A stretch of 53,668 nt of DNA from an uncultured Desulfovibrio sp. GTDB taxonomy: Bacteria; Desulfobacterota; Desulfovibrionia; Desulfovibrionales; Desulfovibrionaceae. Position numbers and translations under genes: made by a program. Positions 1-13,155 of this stretch are shown here, piece by piece. The notes under the pieces are model-generated. The model was not told the DNA's origin, made no database searches, and saw only the letters and a program-made list of their open reading frames with translations. Numbering within the stretch: position 1 is the stretch's first letter; every line of letters begins with the position of its first letter. The stretch is taken from positions 1 through 53,668 of the forward strand of contig CALBAX010000110.1 of the NCBI GenBank assembly GCA_937926875.1, written 5' to 3'.

Positions 1-34
1 GGAAGGGGCAGTTTTTATAAAAAACGCCCCTTCC
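1..34. terminator. Hairpin downstream of fmt, probable terminator
   Basis: A 9-bp G/C-rich arm (GGAAGGGGC) at 1-9 pairs with GCCCCTTCC at 26-34, and the inner A/T arms (GTTTTT / AAAAAC) also pair. It lies just past the fmt stop in the direction of fmt transcription. It belongs to a group of long G-tract hairpins seen elsewhere in the window; the 15-mer at 26-40 recurs exactly at 31290-31304. Confidence 0.6.
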
Positions 35-48
35 CCCACAAAAAATAT

Positions 49-1038
49 CTACTCGCCAAAAGGCACGGCCATGCCGCACACGCCATGCTGCGCCGGGCGC
101 AGATGGCCGTTGACGAAGGCCGCGGCCTCCATGTCCTTGCGGCCCTGGGGGCGCACCACCAGCAGCCGGTACCAGCGATCGGCACAGGCCACGTACAGAC
201 CTTTCTTGTCCGTACGCAGGCTGCCGGGCTGCACACCGTCGCAGGGTTCGTCCACGCGGCCGGGCTGGAACAGCAGGGGCAGCGGCTCCTCCTGCCCGTC
301 GAAGCGGGCCAGCAGACGCGCACCGGGCCAGGGCGTCACGCCACGGATGCGGGCGTGGACCTCCACGGCCGGACGGGCCCAGTCGATATGGCCGTCCTCC
401 TTGGTCAGCTTGGCGGCATAGGTGACGCGGCTCTCGTCCTGTTCCCGGGCCTGGGCGCTGCCGTCGCGGAGCTGATCCAGCACCATGAGCAGCAGCTCGC
501 CCCCGGCTTCGGCCAGGGCGTCATGCAGGCTGCCCGCCGTATGCTCGCCGATGGGCACCTCGCACTGGGCGTAGACCGGCCCGGCATCGAGGGCGGGCAC
601 GATGCGCATGATGGACACGCCCGTCACGTCCCCGGGCTGCCAGTTCTCCATGACGGCGCGCTGGATGGGCGCGGCGCCACGGTAGCGCGGCAGCAGGGAG
701 GTGTGCACGTTGAGGGTGTCCAGCGTGGGGATGTCCAGCACGGCCTGCGGCAGGATGAGGCCGTAGGCGGCCACCACCAGAAGGTCGGGTGCAAGGGCCG
801 CCAGCTCGTCCACCGCGCCTTCCTGACGGAAGTTCAGGGGCTGGTGCACGGGCAGGCCCAGCTCCAGGGCCAGCTTTTTCACCGGCGAGGGCGTCAGCTT
901 GTGGCCCCGGCCGGCAGGCCGGTCAGGCTGGGTATAGACGGCCACCACATCGCCGCCGGGCCACCGGACCAGCCGCCGCAGCACGGCGGCGGCCAGGTCC
1001 GGAGTACCCATGAAGACTATCCTTTGCGCTTGAGCCAT
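49..1038 (-). CDS. fmt: Methionyl-tRNA formyltransferase
   Basis: Transfers a formyl group from 10-formyl-tetrahydrofolate to Met-tRNAfMet to make the initiator tRNA, in the cytosol. The 329-aa length is normal. Visible marks are the N-terminal IVFMGTPDLAAAVL strand-loop, the formyl-transferase core VHTSLLPRYRGAAPIQRAV near residues 110-130, and the family stretch GRGHKLTPSPVKK near 45-57; the last third is the OB-like C-terminal domain. The start ATG lies inside the end of def (22-nt overlap), so the two are translationally coupled. It pairs naturally with def, which removes the same formyl group. It is the last gene of the purF-hisS-aspS-def-fmt run. Identification is secure; only the exact start is open, since no strong Shine-Dalgarno site precedes it. 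Confidence 0.97.
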   Translation of the reverse strand: MAQAQRIVFMGTPDLAAAVLRRLVRWPGGDVVAVYTQPDRPAGRGHKLTPSPVKKLALELGLPVHQPLNFRQEGAVDELAALAPDLLVVAAYGLILPQAVLDIPTLDTLNVHTSLLPRYRGAAPIQRAVMENWQPGDVTGVSIMRIVPALDAGPVYAQCEVPIGEHTAGSLHDALAEAGGELLLMVLDQLRDGSAQAREQDESRVTYAAKLTKEDGHIDWARPAVEVHARIRGVTPWPGARLLARFDGQEEPLPLLFQPGRVDEPCDGVQPGSLRTDKKGLYVACADRWYRLLVVRPQGRKDMEAAAFVNGHLRPAQHGVCGMAVPFGE

Positions 1039-1529
1039 TTTTTCACCCGGGTGTCGTACAGGGAGCGGCGCAGGCGGCCGATACGGTCGATGAAAAGGGT
1101 GCCGTCCAGATGGTCGGCCTCATGCTGGATGACGATGGCCGGGAAGCCTTCCAGATCCTCTTCCACGATCTTGCCGTCCAGATCCATGTAACGCAGGTGC
1201 ACGCGCTCGGCGCGCTGCACGTCGGCCCGGTAGTTGAGGGGCACGGAGAGGCAGCCTTCCTGACGGCTGAGCACGGTCTCCTCGCTCAGGGTCAGTTCGG
1301 GGTTGATGACGACCCGGGGCTGCTTCTCCTCGTCCTGCGCGGCGGGGTCCATGACCAGCATGCGGATATTGCGGCCCACCTGCGGGGCGGCCAGCCCCAC
1401 GCCGGGGGCCTCGTACATGGTCTCCAGCATGTCGGCGGCCAGCTGGCGGATCTCGTCGGTGATCTCCGTCACGGGCACGCATTTTTCCTTCAGGCTGGCA
1501 GCGGGATAGGTCACAATATCCAGGATCAT
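1017..1529 (-). CDS. def: Peptide deformylase
   Basis: Metal-dependent hydrolase that removes the N-formyl group from nascent proteins. All three family motifs are present in the 170-aa product: GVGLAAPQVG (motif I, near 43-52), EGCLSVP (motif II, with the metal-ligand Cys) and QHEADHLDG (motif III, the HExxH ligands). The C-terminal basic tail (RVKKWLKRKG) is common in longer type-1 deformylases. A good ribosome site, GGAGGATGCC, sits directly before the ATG. Only 12 nt separate it from the aspS stop, and its 3' end overlaps fmt, the usual bacterial def-fmt pair. Confidence 0.98.
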   Translation of the reverse strand: MILDIVTYPAASLKEKCVPVTEITDEIRQLAADMLETMYEAPGVGLAAPQVGRNIRMLVMDPAAQDEEKQPRVVINPELTLSEETVLSRQEGCLSVPLNYRADVQRAERVHLRYMDLDGKIVEEDLEGFPAIVIQHEADHLDGTLFIDRIGRLRRSLYDTRVKKWLKRKG

Positions 1530-1541
1530 GGCATCCTCCCG

Positions 1542-3398
1542 CTAGGCCTGGGCGTTCTCGGCGGGTCTGGCGGCTTCCTTGTCGGTCTCGCGCAGGCGCA
1601 GGCCCAGTTCACGCAGCTGACGCGCGGACACCGTGGAAGGTGCCTCGGTCATCAGGCAGGTGGCCTTCTGGGTCTTGGGGAAGGCGATGACGTCGCGGAT
1701 GCTGGACGCACCGGAAAGCAGCATGACCAGACGGTCCAGACCAAAGGCCAGACCACCGTGCGGCGGCGCACCGTGCTCCAGGGCCTGGATGAGGAAGCCG
1801 AACTGGGCCTCGGCCTGCTCGGGCGTGAAGCCCAGGGCCTGGAACATGTGGCGCTGCACTTCGGCGGAGTGGATGCGGATGGAACCGCCGCCCACTTCGT
1901 TGCCGTTGAGCACCATGTCGTAGGCACGGGCCAGGGCGCGGGCCGGGTCGCTGTTCATGATCTCCAGATGACCGGGCGCGGGCGAGGTGAAGGGATGGTG
2001 GCAGGCCACGTAGCGCTTTTCTTCCTCGCTGTATTCGAACAGCGGGAATTCCGTCACCCACAGGAAGTTGAAGGTGTTCTCGGGGATCAGGCCCAGCTGG
2101 TTGCCCAGGTGCACGCGCAGGTTGCCCAGGGCGGCGTTGACCATGGCGGGCTCGCCGGCCTGGAAGAAGACGATGTCGCCCACCTGGAGATCCAGGGCCT
2201 CACGGATGCCGGCACGTTCTTCTTCGGACAGGAACTTGGCGATGGGCGACTGCCACTCGTTTTCCTTGATCTTGATCCAGGCCAGGCCCATGGCACCGTA
2301 GATCTTGACGAACTCGGTATAGGCGTCGATCTCCTTGCGGGTCATGGATTCGCCGCCGGGCACCTTCATGGCCTTGACCAGCTTGGCCTGGGCAAAGAGC
2401 TTGAAGCCGGAACCGCGCACGATGTCGGTGATGTCCACCAGCTCCAGACCGAAGCGGGTATCGGGCTTGTCCACACCGTAGCGGCGCATGGCTTCTTCAT
2501 ACTTCATGCGCGGGAAGGGACGGGGGATGTCCATGCCCATGACGTCGTGGAACACGCGGGCCATGAGGTTTTCGGCCATGGTCATGACCTTTTCCTCGTC
2601 CACGAAGCTCATCTCGATATCCACCTGGGTGAATTCGGGCTGGCGGTCGGCACGCAGGTCTTCGTCACGGAAGCAGCGCACGATCTGGAAGTAGCGGTCG
2701 AAACCGCCCACCATGAGCAGCTGCTTGAACAGCTGGGGCGACTGCGGCAGGGCGTAGAACTGGCCGGGGTTGAGACGGCTGGGCACCAGGAAGTCGCGGG
2801 CGCCTTCGGGCGTGGACTTGGTGAGCACCGGGGTCTCCACTTCCAGGAAGCCGTCGTCGTCCAGCTGGCGGCGGATGGCCTGGGCCACCTTGTGGCGCAG
2901 GCGCAGGTTGGCCTGCATGCGCGGACGGCGCAGGTCCAGATAACGCCAGGCCAGGCGCAGGTTCTCACCGGCGTCGCAGCGTTCTTCGATGGCGAAGGGC
3001 GGGGTCTTGGAGGTGTTGAGCAGTTTCCACTCATGCACCACCACTTCGATGGCACCGGTGACCAGGTTGGGGTTGGTCATGCCCTCGGGACGGGGACGCA
3101 CCACGCCCTTGATGGCCAGCACGTATTCGGAACGCAGGATGTGCGCGTTCTCGTGCGCGGCGGGAGCGATATCGGGGCTGAAAACGACCTGGGTCAGGCC
3201 TTCACGGTCACGCAGGTCCACGAAGATGAGGCCGCCGTGGTCGCGGCGGTATTGCACCCAGCCCATGAGGCAGACCGTCTGTCCATCGTTGTCCAGGGTC
3301 AGCTGGCCGCAAGTGTGGCTGCGGGCCCAGTCGCCGAGGTCTTCGATGAACTTCTGGTGCTCCTGCTGCACGTCCAGGCTTTGCGTCTGTTCAGTCAT
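1542..3398 (-). CDS. aspS: Aspartyl-tRNA synthetase
   Basis: Class II synthetase charging tRNA-Asp. The 618-aa length fits the bacterial type with the inserted GAD domain. The N-terminal OB-fold anticodon-binding domain spans roughly residues 30-120 (VCLMGWVQYRRDHGGLIFVDLRDREG). Motif 2 is FRDEDLRADRQPEFTQVDIEM and motif 3 is GLAFGLDRLVMLLSG with the following SIRDVIAFPK. Its ATG overlaps the hisS stop by one base (TAATG), so hisS and aspS are coupled, an arrangement seen in many bacteria. Whether it also charges tRNA-Asn (the non-discriminating type) cannot be told here, because no gatCAB or asnS is in the window. Confidence 0.98.
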   Translation of the reverse strand: MTEQTQSLDVQQEHQKFIEDLGDWARSHTCGQLTLDNDGQTVCLMGWVQYRRDHGGLIFVDLRDREGLTQVVFSPDIAPAAHENAHILRSEYVLAIKGVVRPRPEGMTNPNLVTGAIEVVVHEWKLLNTSKTPPFAIEERCDAGENLRLAWRYLDLRRPRMQANLRLRHKVAQAIRRQLDDDGFLEVETPVLTKSTPEGARDFLVPSRLNPGQFYALPQSPQLFKQLLMVGGFDRYFQIVRCFRDEDLRADRQPEFTQVDIEMSFVDEEKVMTMAENLMARVFHDVMGMDIPRPFPRMKYEEAMRRYGVDKPDTRFGLELVDITDIVRGSGFKLFAQAKLVKAMKVPGGESMTRKEIDAYTEFVKIYGAMGLAWIKIKENEWQSPIAKFLSEEERAGIREALDLQVGDIVFFQAGEPAMVNAALGNLRVHLGNQLGLIPENTFNFLWVTEFPLFEYSEEEKRYVACHHPFTSPAPGHLEIMNSDPARALARAYDMVLNGNEVGGGSIRIHSAEVQRHMFQALGFTPEQAEAQFGFLIQALEHGAPPHGGLAFGLDRLVMLLSGASSIRDVIAFPKTQKATCLMTEAPSTVSARQLRELGLRLRETDKEAARPAENAQA

Positions 3399-4669
3399 TA
3401 TTTTTTCCCATTGTCAGAATTGGCAGCAAGGAAGTCCGCCGCGGCATCCAGGGACAGGGTCTGCTGCTCACCGCTGTCCATGTCTTTGACGACCACGGCG
3501 CCGGCGGCCGCTTCATCGGGACCCATGATGCAGCAGAAACGGGCATTGGACTTGCCCGCCTGGCGCATCAGGCCCTTGAAACCGGCATCGCTGAAATTCA
3601 TCTCGCCCTTGAGGCCCAGGCCGCGCAGGCGCTGCACCAGGCCGAAGCTCAGGTCGCGGCTCTGCGCGTCCATGGCCACGGCATAGAAATCCGGGCGGGG
3701 GGCTTCTTCGTCCCCGAGCATGAGGGCCAGGCGCTCCATGCCGCAGGCAAAGCCCACGCCGGGCACGTCGGGGCCGCCCACGCTCTTGACCAGGCCGTCA
3801 TAACGGCCGCCACCGGCCACGGCGGCCTGCGCACCGATGCTTCCGCTTACCACCTCGAAGGTGGTGCGGCAATAGTAGTCCAGACCGCGCACCAGACGGT
3901 GGTCGATCTCGTACCTGACCCCGGCGGCGTCCAGCAGGCGCAGCACGGTGTCGAAGTGTTCCCTGCACTCGGGGCAGTTGTAGTCCAGCAGGCGGGGCGC
4001 CTCGTCGGTGACGCAGCGGCATTTTTCCTGCTTGCAGTCCAGCACGCGCAGGGGGTTGGTCTCCATGCGGCGGGTACAGTCCTCGCACAGCTGGTCACAG
4101 CAGTCCTGACGGTGCAGATAGTCCACCAGGGCCTGCTTGAACAGCGGGCGGCAGTGGGCGCAGCCCAGGGAGTTGAGCTTGAGCGTCAGATCCTTGAGGC
4201 CCAGCGCGGTGAGGAAACGCGTGAGCATGATGATCAGGTCCGCGTCGGCGTAGGGGCTGTGGGAGCCCAGGCATTCGCAGTTGATCTGGTGGAACTGGCG
4301 CATGCGGCCCTTTTGGGGGCGCTCGTAGCGGAACATGGGGCCGGTGGTGAACAGACGGCTCACGGACTCGCGGCTGTAGCGGGCATCTTCCACATAGGCG
4401 CGCATGACGCCGGCCGTGGCTTCGGGGCGCATGGTCATCATGCGGCCCTTGCGGTCCGGGAAGGTGAACATCTCTTTCTGCACCACGTCGGTCTCTTCAC
4501 CGATGGAGCGCTTGAACAGGTCGGTGTATTCCAGCACGGGGGTGCGCAGCTCCACGAAGCCGTAACGGCTGAAGATCTCGCGCGCGGTATTCTCCATGCG
4601 GGTGAACAGCGAGCTCTGCGGCGGATACATGTCCGCGAAGCCCTTGATACGATTAGCGATAACAGCCAT
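3398..4669 (-). CDS. hisS: Histidyl-tRNA synthetase
   Basis: Class II synthetase charging tRNA-His; 423 aa is the normal bacterial length. Visible marks are motif 1/2 material (TPVLEYTDLFKRSIGEETD, then RPEATAGVMRAYVED), the histidine-specific segment RGLDYYCRTTFEV near 260-272, and motif 3 VPGVGFACGMERL. The last ~95 residues form the alpha/beta anticodon-binding domain. A cysteine-rich stretch lies in the insertion domain (CAHC, CCDQLCEDC, CKQEKC, CPEC), a possible metal site found in some HisRS lineages. It follows purF by 15 nt and overlaps aspS by one base. Confidence 0.97.
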   Translation of the reverse strand: MAVIANRIKGFADMYPPQSSLFTRMENTAREIFSRYGFVELRTPVLEYTDLFKRSIGEETDVVQKEMFTFPDRKGRMMTMRPEATAGVMRAYVEDARYSRESVSRLFTTGPMFRYERPQKGRMRQFHQINCECLGSHSPYADADLIIMLTRFLTALGLKDLTLKLNSLGCAHCRPLFKQALVDYLHRQDCCDQLCEDCTRRMETNPLRVLDCKQEKCRCVTDEAPRLLDYNCPECREHFDTVLRLLDAAGVRYEIDHRLVRGLDYYCRTTFEVVSGSIGAQAAVAGGGRYDGLVKSVGGPDVPGVGFACGMERLALMLGDEEAPRPDFYAVAMDAQSRDLSFGLVQRLRGLGLKGEMNFSDAGFKGLMRQAGKSNARFCCIMGPDEAAAGAVVVKDMDSGEQQTLSLDAAADFLAANSDNGKK

Positions 4670-4684
4670 ATGAAAAACCTCGGA

Positions 4685-6091
<1,407 letters not shown>

Positions 6092-6511
6092 AGCGTTTCC
6101 TCACTGCCAGCGCAAAATGCGTTGTTGTCTCCTCCGCCCTGCGGCGGGACCGTCTGCCCTCCCACCGCTCCGGGGCCCGCCTCACAGCCAAGGCGGCCGC
6201 CAAGCGCACGGCGGTACAAAGGGCGTGTCATATAACGGCGGGCCGCGCAATGCAAGTCCACGCCCGCGCCGCTCCTCCCCTGACTCCTGCTCTTTCCCGG
6301 ACATGGGCGGGCAGATGACAGCAGGCGTGTACGGGCATCTTTGCCGCGGCGGCACTAATGGCCGCGGCGTCGCTCTCCCGCATGGTGTGCCTCGTCAAAA
6401 CGGGTGCACGGCCAGCCCTTTCCGGCCCTGTACCTGTCCGGGCCCTTCCCGGCAACTGCCGGGAAGCGGAACCAAAGGGCGCGGCGTCCCCAGGGGCGCC
6501 GCGCCGCGTAT
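6092..6511. other. Intergenic region between gyrA and purF
   Basis: This 420-bp stretch holds the purF upstream region at its left side and the gyrA 3' end at its right. The only clear structures are two minus-strand hairpins after gyrA (described separately). I see no convincing gene; short open frames here have no ribosome site and unnatural composition. A promoter for purF must lie here but I cannot place it. Confidence 0.6.
6445..6505 (-). terminator. Tandem hairpins downstream of gyrA
   Basis: Just past the gyrA stop, in the direction of transcription, a GCGCGGCG/CGCCGCGC stem around 6478-6505 is followed by CCTTTGGTT. Next comes a perfect 10-bp inverted repeat (CTTCCCGGCA / TGCCGGGAAG, 2-nt spacer) at 6445-6466. 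T-tracts are weak, so termination efficiency is uncertain. Confidence 0.5.
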
Positions 6512-9067
<2,556 letters not shown>

Positions 9068-9169
9068 GTTTGCCTCGCAGGTAAAATATCAAATCGGGAG
9101 CGGGTCCCGCATTCTTTCTCAAAGGATGTACCGGGGGAGCCGCCGGACGGCTCCCGCCGGGGAGCGTCC

Positions 9170-9481
9170 TCAGGCGGCCAGCCAGTACCGGCCCCAGAGC
9201 CAGACCAGCAGCAGCATGGTCCCCTCACCGAAGCAGACACGGATCACGGCGGGCAGGAGACGGCGCACGTCCCCCGCGCAGCGGGAGCTGGTGAAGATGA
9301 AGACGAAGATGTTGCTGAACAGCACCGCCATGGCCGCCGGATAGGCCAGGCTGTAGGCCCTGGGATAGCCTTCCAGCGAGATGGTCAGCCACAGGCACAT
9401 GGCCGCGCAGACCAGCCAGCCGCAGACAGCGATGACGGAGCAGCCCAAGCAGCTCTTCTTTTCCTTGCCAGTTTCCTGCAT
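9170..9481 (-). CDS. Small membrane protein of unknown function, between gyrB and gyrA
   Basis: A 103-aa protein with three hydrophobic segments: about 15-36 (SVIAVCGWLVCAAMCLWLTI), 46-65 (LAYPAAMAVLFSNIFVFIFT) and 86-102 (FGEGTMLLLVWLWGRYW). Two N-terminal cysteines (SCLGCS) follow a basic start. A strong ribosome site, GGAGGGA, six bases before the ATG, and only 18 nt from the gyrB stop argue that it is a real gene in the gyrase operon. I do not recognise the family. It could be an ATP-synthase-I-like or other small integral membrane protein, but nothing in the sequence decides this. Confidence 0.72.
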   Translation of the reverse strand: MQETGKEKKSCLGCSVIAVCGWLVCAAMCLWLTISLEGYPRAYSLAYPAAMAVLFSNIFVFIFTSSRCAGDVRRLLPAVIRVCFGEGTMLLLVWLWGRYWLAA

Positions 9482-9499
9482 GCGTCGTCCCTCCGGCAG

Positions 9500-11899
9500 C
9501 TAGATGTCCAGATCCTGCACGCTCAGGGCGTTGCGTTCGATGAATTCGCGGCGGGGCTCCACCCGGTCGCCCATGAGCTCTTCGAAGGCGTCCGAAGCCT
9601 CGTTGGCGTCCTCCACCGAGACCTGCAGCAGCACGCGGTTCTCGGGGTTCATGGTGGTCACCCAGAGCTGTTCGGGGTTCATTTCGCCAAGACCCTTGTA
9701 GCGCTGGATGTTGATGCCCTTGCGGGCCTCGTCCAGGGTCATCTGCATCAGGTCGAACACGTCGCCGGCCTGGCTGCTGCTGTCCTTGCGGCGCAGGCTG
9801 AAGCTCAGCTCGCCGCACTGCTCGCGCAGGTCGCTGAACAGCTGCCAGGTCTGCCGGTACAGGCGGGAGGCAAAGAACTCCATGCCCCGGCGGGTGTGGT
9901 GGCTGCCCGTGTTCTCGAACACGGCGAACACGCGGCCTTCGTCCTCGTCCTCGCTGTGTTCCCGTTCCAGGCTCAGGACGTACTCGTGCTGCTCCAGCCA
10001 GGCCAGGAAACCGGCATCGCGGGCTTCCAGCAGCTCGCGGTCCACGGCGCGGGGATAGGTGGCCAGGGCCAGGAACAGGGGCCGGGGCATGCCCGTGCTC
10101 TCGGCATCGGCTACGCGCAGCTCGATCTTCTCGATGGTCTCCATGAGGCGGATCAGGTCGCGGCCCGTGTATTCCCGACCGTTGGCGGCCACCACGGTCA
10201 CGTCCTCGCTCACGCGGTTGAGCAGGAACTCGTTGAGCTCGGCATCGTCCTTGATGAATTTTTCCATGCGCGCGTTGTGCACGCGGTACAGGGGCGGCTG
10301 CGCGATGTAGACGTAGCCCTTTTCCACCATCTCCTGGTACTGCCGGAAGAAGAAGGTCAGCAGCAGGGTGCGGATGTGGGCGCCGTCCACGTCGGCATCG
10401 GTCATGATGATGATCTTGTGGTAGCGCAGCTTGTCGAGGTCGGTGTCTTCCTCGCCGATGCCCGCGCCCATGGCCGTGATGAGGGCCTTCACTTCCTTGT
10501 TGGCCAGCATCTTGTCGAAGCGGGTGCGCTCGGTGTTCAGGATCTTGCCGCGCAGGGGCAGGATGGCCTGGTTGCGCGGGTTGCGGCCCTGCTTGGCGGA
10601 GCCGCCTGCGGAGTCGCCTTCCACGATGAACAGTTCGGATTCCGCGGGGTCCTTGCTCTGGCAGTCGGCCAGCTTGCCGGGCAGGGAGTTGTCCGAGAGC
10701 GCGCCCTTGCGGCGCACCAGTTCCTTGGCGCGGCGGGCGGCGTCGCGGGCGCGGGCGGCGTCCACGGCCTTGTCGATGATCAGGCGGATGTCCTTGGGGT
10801 TCTCCTCGAAGTAGACCGTGAGCCTGTCATAGACCAGGCCGGCCACCATGCCGGCCACCTCGCTGTTGCCGAGCTTGGTCTTGGTCTGGCCTTCGAACTG
10901 GGGCTGGGGCAGCTTGACGCTGATGACGGCCGTGAGGCCCTCGCGCACGTCGTCGCCCGACAGGGCCGTGCCCTTGAGCTTCTTGGTCAGGTCCGGCTGG
11001 TTCTTCACGTAGCCGTTGATGGCACGGGTGAGCGCCGTGCGGAAGCCCACCAGATGCGTGCCGCCTTCCTTGGTATGGATGTTGTTGGCGAAGGTGAGGA
11101 TGGTCTCCTTGTAGCCGGCGTTGTACTGGAGGGCAAAGTCGATGGCCACATTGTCCACCACGCCTTCGGCCATGATGATGGGATGGATGCCCTGCTGACC
11201 GGAATTGAGGTCGCTCACGAACTGGCGGATGCCGCCCTCGGCGTGGAAGACGTGGGTCTCGCTGGTGCGCTCGTCGATGCATTCGATGTACAGGCCCTTG
11301 TTGAGGTAGGCCAGTTCCTCGAAACGCTTCTTGAGGGTCTCGTACGAGAACTCCAGCACCTCGAAGATCTGTTCGTCGGGCTGGAAGCGCACCGTGGTGC
11401 CGTGGCCGTCGGCCTCGCCGATGACCGTCAGCTGGTCCTGCGGCACGCCGCGGGAATAGTGCTGGCGGTAGCGCTTGCCGTCGCGGCGCACCGTGACCGT
11501 CAGCCATTCGGACAGGGCATTGACGCAGGACACGCCCACGCCGTGCAGGCCCCCGGAGACCTTGTAGCTGTTGTTGTCGAACTTGCCGCCGGCGTGCAGC
11601 TTGGTCATGACCACCTGCACCGCGGGCACGCCTTCCTTGGGGTGGATGTCCACGGGGATGCCGCGGCCGTCGTCGCGCACGGTGACGCTGTTGTCGGCGT
11701 GCAGGATGACGGTGATGCGGGTGCAGAAGCCGGCCATGGCCTCGTCGATGGAGTTGTCCACCACTTCGTACACCAGGTGGTGCAGGCCGCGCACGTCGGT
11801 GGAGCCGATGTACATGGCCGGGCGCTTGCGCACCGCGGACAACCCTTCGAGAATGGTAATGGATGAGGCGTCGTAGCTGGAGGCCATGTCAGGAGCCAT
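9500..11899 (-). CDS. gyrB: DNA gyrase subunit B
   Basis: ATPase subunit of gyrase. The 799-aa product carries the GHKL ATP site (VVDNSIDEAMAG near 47-58, DDGRGIPVDIH, GGLHGVGVSCVNALS) and the TOPRIM domain with ELFIVEGDSAGGSAKQGRNP and the acidic DADVDGAHIRTLLLTFFFR. The C-terminal signature RYKGLGEMNPEQLW is intact. The ATG overlaps the dnaN stop by one base (TAATG) and is preceded by GAGGAAG, so dnaN and gyrB are coupled; a second in-frame ATG four codons later is less likely. The order dnaA-dnaN-gyrB-(small gene)-gyrA is close to the ancestral bacterial origin cluster, with recF missing. Confidence 0.98.
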   Translation of the reverse strand: MAPDMASSYDASSITILEGLSAVRKRPAMYIGSTDVRGLHHLVYEVVDNSIDEAMAGFCTRITVILHADNSVTVRDDGRGIPVDIHPKEGVPAVQVVMTKLHAGGKFDNNSYKVSGGLHGVGVSCVNALSEWLTVTVRRDGKRYRQHYSRGVPQDQLTVIGEADGHGTTVRFQPDEQIFEVLEFSYETLKKRFEELAYLNKGLYIECIDERTSETHVFHAEGGIRQFVSDLNSGQQGIHPIIMAEGVVDNVAIDFALQYNAGYKETILTFANNIHTKEGGTHLVGFRTALTRAINGYVKNQPDLTKKLKGTALSGDDVREGLTAVISVKLPQPQFEGQTKTKLGNSEVAGMVAGLVYDRLTVYFEENPKDIRLIIDKAVDAARARDAARRAKELVRRKGALSDNSLPGKLADCQSKDPAESELFIVEGDSAGGSAKQGRNPRNQAILPLRGKILNTERTRFDKMLANKEVKALITAMGAGIGEEDTDLDKLRYHKIIIMTDADVDGAHIRTLLLTFFFRQYQEMVEKGYVYIAQPPLYRVHNARMEKFIKDDAELNEFLLNRVSEDVTVVAANGREYTGRDLIRLMETIEKIELRVADAESTGMPRPLFLALATYPRAVDRELLEARDAGFLAWLEQHEYVLSLEREHSEDEDEGRVFAVFENTGSHHTRRGMEFFASRLYRQTWQLFSDLREQCGELSFSLRRKDSSSQAGDVFDLMQMTLDEARKGINIQRYKGLGEMNPEQLWVTTMNPENRVLLQVSVEDANEASDAFEELMGDRVEPRREFIERNALSVQDLDI

Positions 11900-13053
11900 T
11901 AAACATCTTCCTCGCTATAATAGGTGGATTCGGAAATCTTCATGGGCATGATGATGACCGTGTACTCGTTGTCTTCGGAGCCGCGGATGCCGCAGGGGCC
12001 TTCGGCACCGGTCAGGATCATGTCCACGCTGGGCGAACTGAAGTGGCCCAGCACGTCCATGAGGTTGCGGGTGGGGAAGGCGATGCGGCTGATGTCGCCG
12101 CGGTAGGTCACTTCCAGGCTCTCGTTGGCCGAGCCGGTGTCCTGCCCCTGGGCGGAGAGGCGCACTTCGCTGTCGCCCAGGTCGAGATAGGCGCAGCGGT
12201 CACTGTCGGTATTGAAGATCTGGATGCGGCCCAGGGCCTCGATGGCTTCCTTGCGGTTGACGGTGAGCAGGCTCACGCCGTCGCCTTCCAGGCGGCTCAT
12301 GAACACCGTGTAGTCGGGGTACTCATGACCGGCACGCGGTACGGACAGGCTCTCGGCGCCGTCCAGGGTGCGCAGGTACAGGCGCTTGTCGGTGATGTTG
12401 AGCTCGATCTCGTCCACGCCCAGCCACTTCTTCATGTCCTGCAGGTACTTTTTCTGGATGAGCACGCCCTCTTCGGGCAGACGGGCGGCCAGATCGTCAT
12501 GGGTGAAGGAGACCAGGGCGAACTGGTGGCCGTTGAGGCCGCACACGTCGATACGGCCGTTGCCGCAGGGCTTCATGTACAGGCAGGTGATGGCGTCGGT
12601 GGCGTCGTCGTCGCTGATGCAGAAAACGACGCGGTCCAGCACGTCCTGCAGGAAATCGCCCGACCAGGTCACCGGGGTCTCGGCCGGGAATTCGGAAAAG
12701 TTCTGGAACCACTCGGCCCCGCTCACAGGCAGCTTGTAGGTACGGCGGCCCTGTTCCAGCAGCAGGTTTCCGGTGCTCTCGTCCAGGGTGAGCTGGAGCA
12801 CGCCCGCGGGCAGCTGACGCACCAGATCCACGAAGGCGCGGCCCTGCACGCCGATGAGGCCCGGCTGCTTCACTTCGGCGGGATAACGGCCGATGAACTC
12901 GATATTGGCATCCGTGGCCATGATGGACAGGCTGCCCTCCTCGGCCTTGAGCCAGATGGAACGCAGGTAGGCAGCCCCTGCTTTGGCAGGGATGATGGCT
13001 GCCGCTTTCTGCAGGCCTTCGATGATCTGTTCCTTATTAACGGAAAGTTTCAT
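11899..13053 (-). CDS. dnaN: DNA polymerase III beta subunit (sliding clamp)
   Basis: Ring-shaped processivity clamp of the replicative polymerase. The 384-aa length equals three ~120-residue clamp domains. Family marks are the N-terminal MKLSVNKEQIIEGLQKAAAI, GRAFVDLVRQLP, FPTRNLMDVLGHF and the C-terminal YTVIIMPMKI strand (usually YVVMPMRL). The product ends with an unusual acidic extension (SESTYYSEEDV) after the normal C-terminal strand, close to the pocket that binds clamp-interacting proteins. A ribosome site AAGGA precedes the ATG. It lies about 100 nt downstream of dnaA. Confidence 0.97.
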   Translation of the reverse strand: MKLSVNKEQIIEGLQKAAAIIPAKAGAAYLRSIWLKAEEGSLSIMATDANIEFIGRYPAEVKQPGLIGVQGRAFVDLVRQLPAGVLQLTLDESTGNLLLEQGRRTYKLPVSGAEWFQNFSEFPAETPVTWSGDFLQDVLDRVVFCISDDDATDAITCLYMKPCGNGRIDVCGLNGHQFALVSFTHDDLAARLPEEGVLIQKKYLQDMKKWLGVDEIELNITDKRLYLRTLDGAESLSVPRAGHEYPDYTVFMSRLEGDGVSLLTVNRKEAIEALGRIQIFNTDSDRCAYLDLGDSEVRLSAQGQDTGSANESLEVTYRGDISRIAFPTRNLMDVLGHFSSPSVDMILTGAEGPCGIRGSEDNEYTVIIMPMKISESTYYSEEDV

Positions 13054-13155
13054 AAAAGAATCCTTGTAATAATTAATGCCTGTGCTTTTGTGCGCAACAT
13101 CTGCAACAGACTGTTTTTACATGAAATTTTAGCAAGACCTTTAAGCACTGCCCGT
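13054..13155 (-). promoter_or_regulatory. AT-rich spacer between dnaA and dnaN
   Basis: About 100 bp of clearly AT-richer sequence upstream of dnaN, with several T/A runs (minus strand TAATTATTACAAGGATTC before the dnaN start). It probably carries a dnaN promoter; no exact -35/-10 pair is proposed. Confidence 0.4.
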
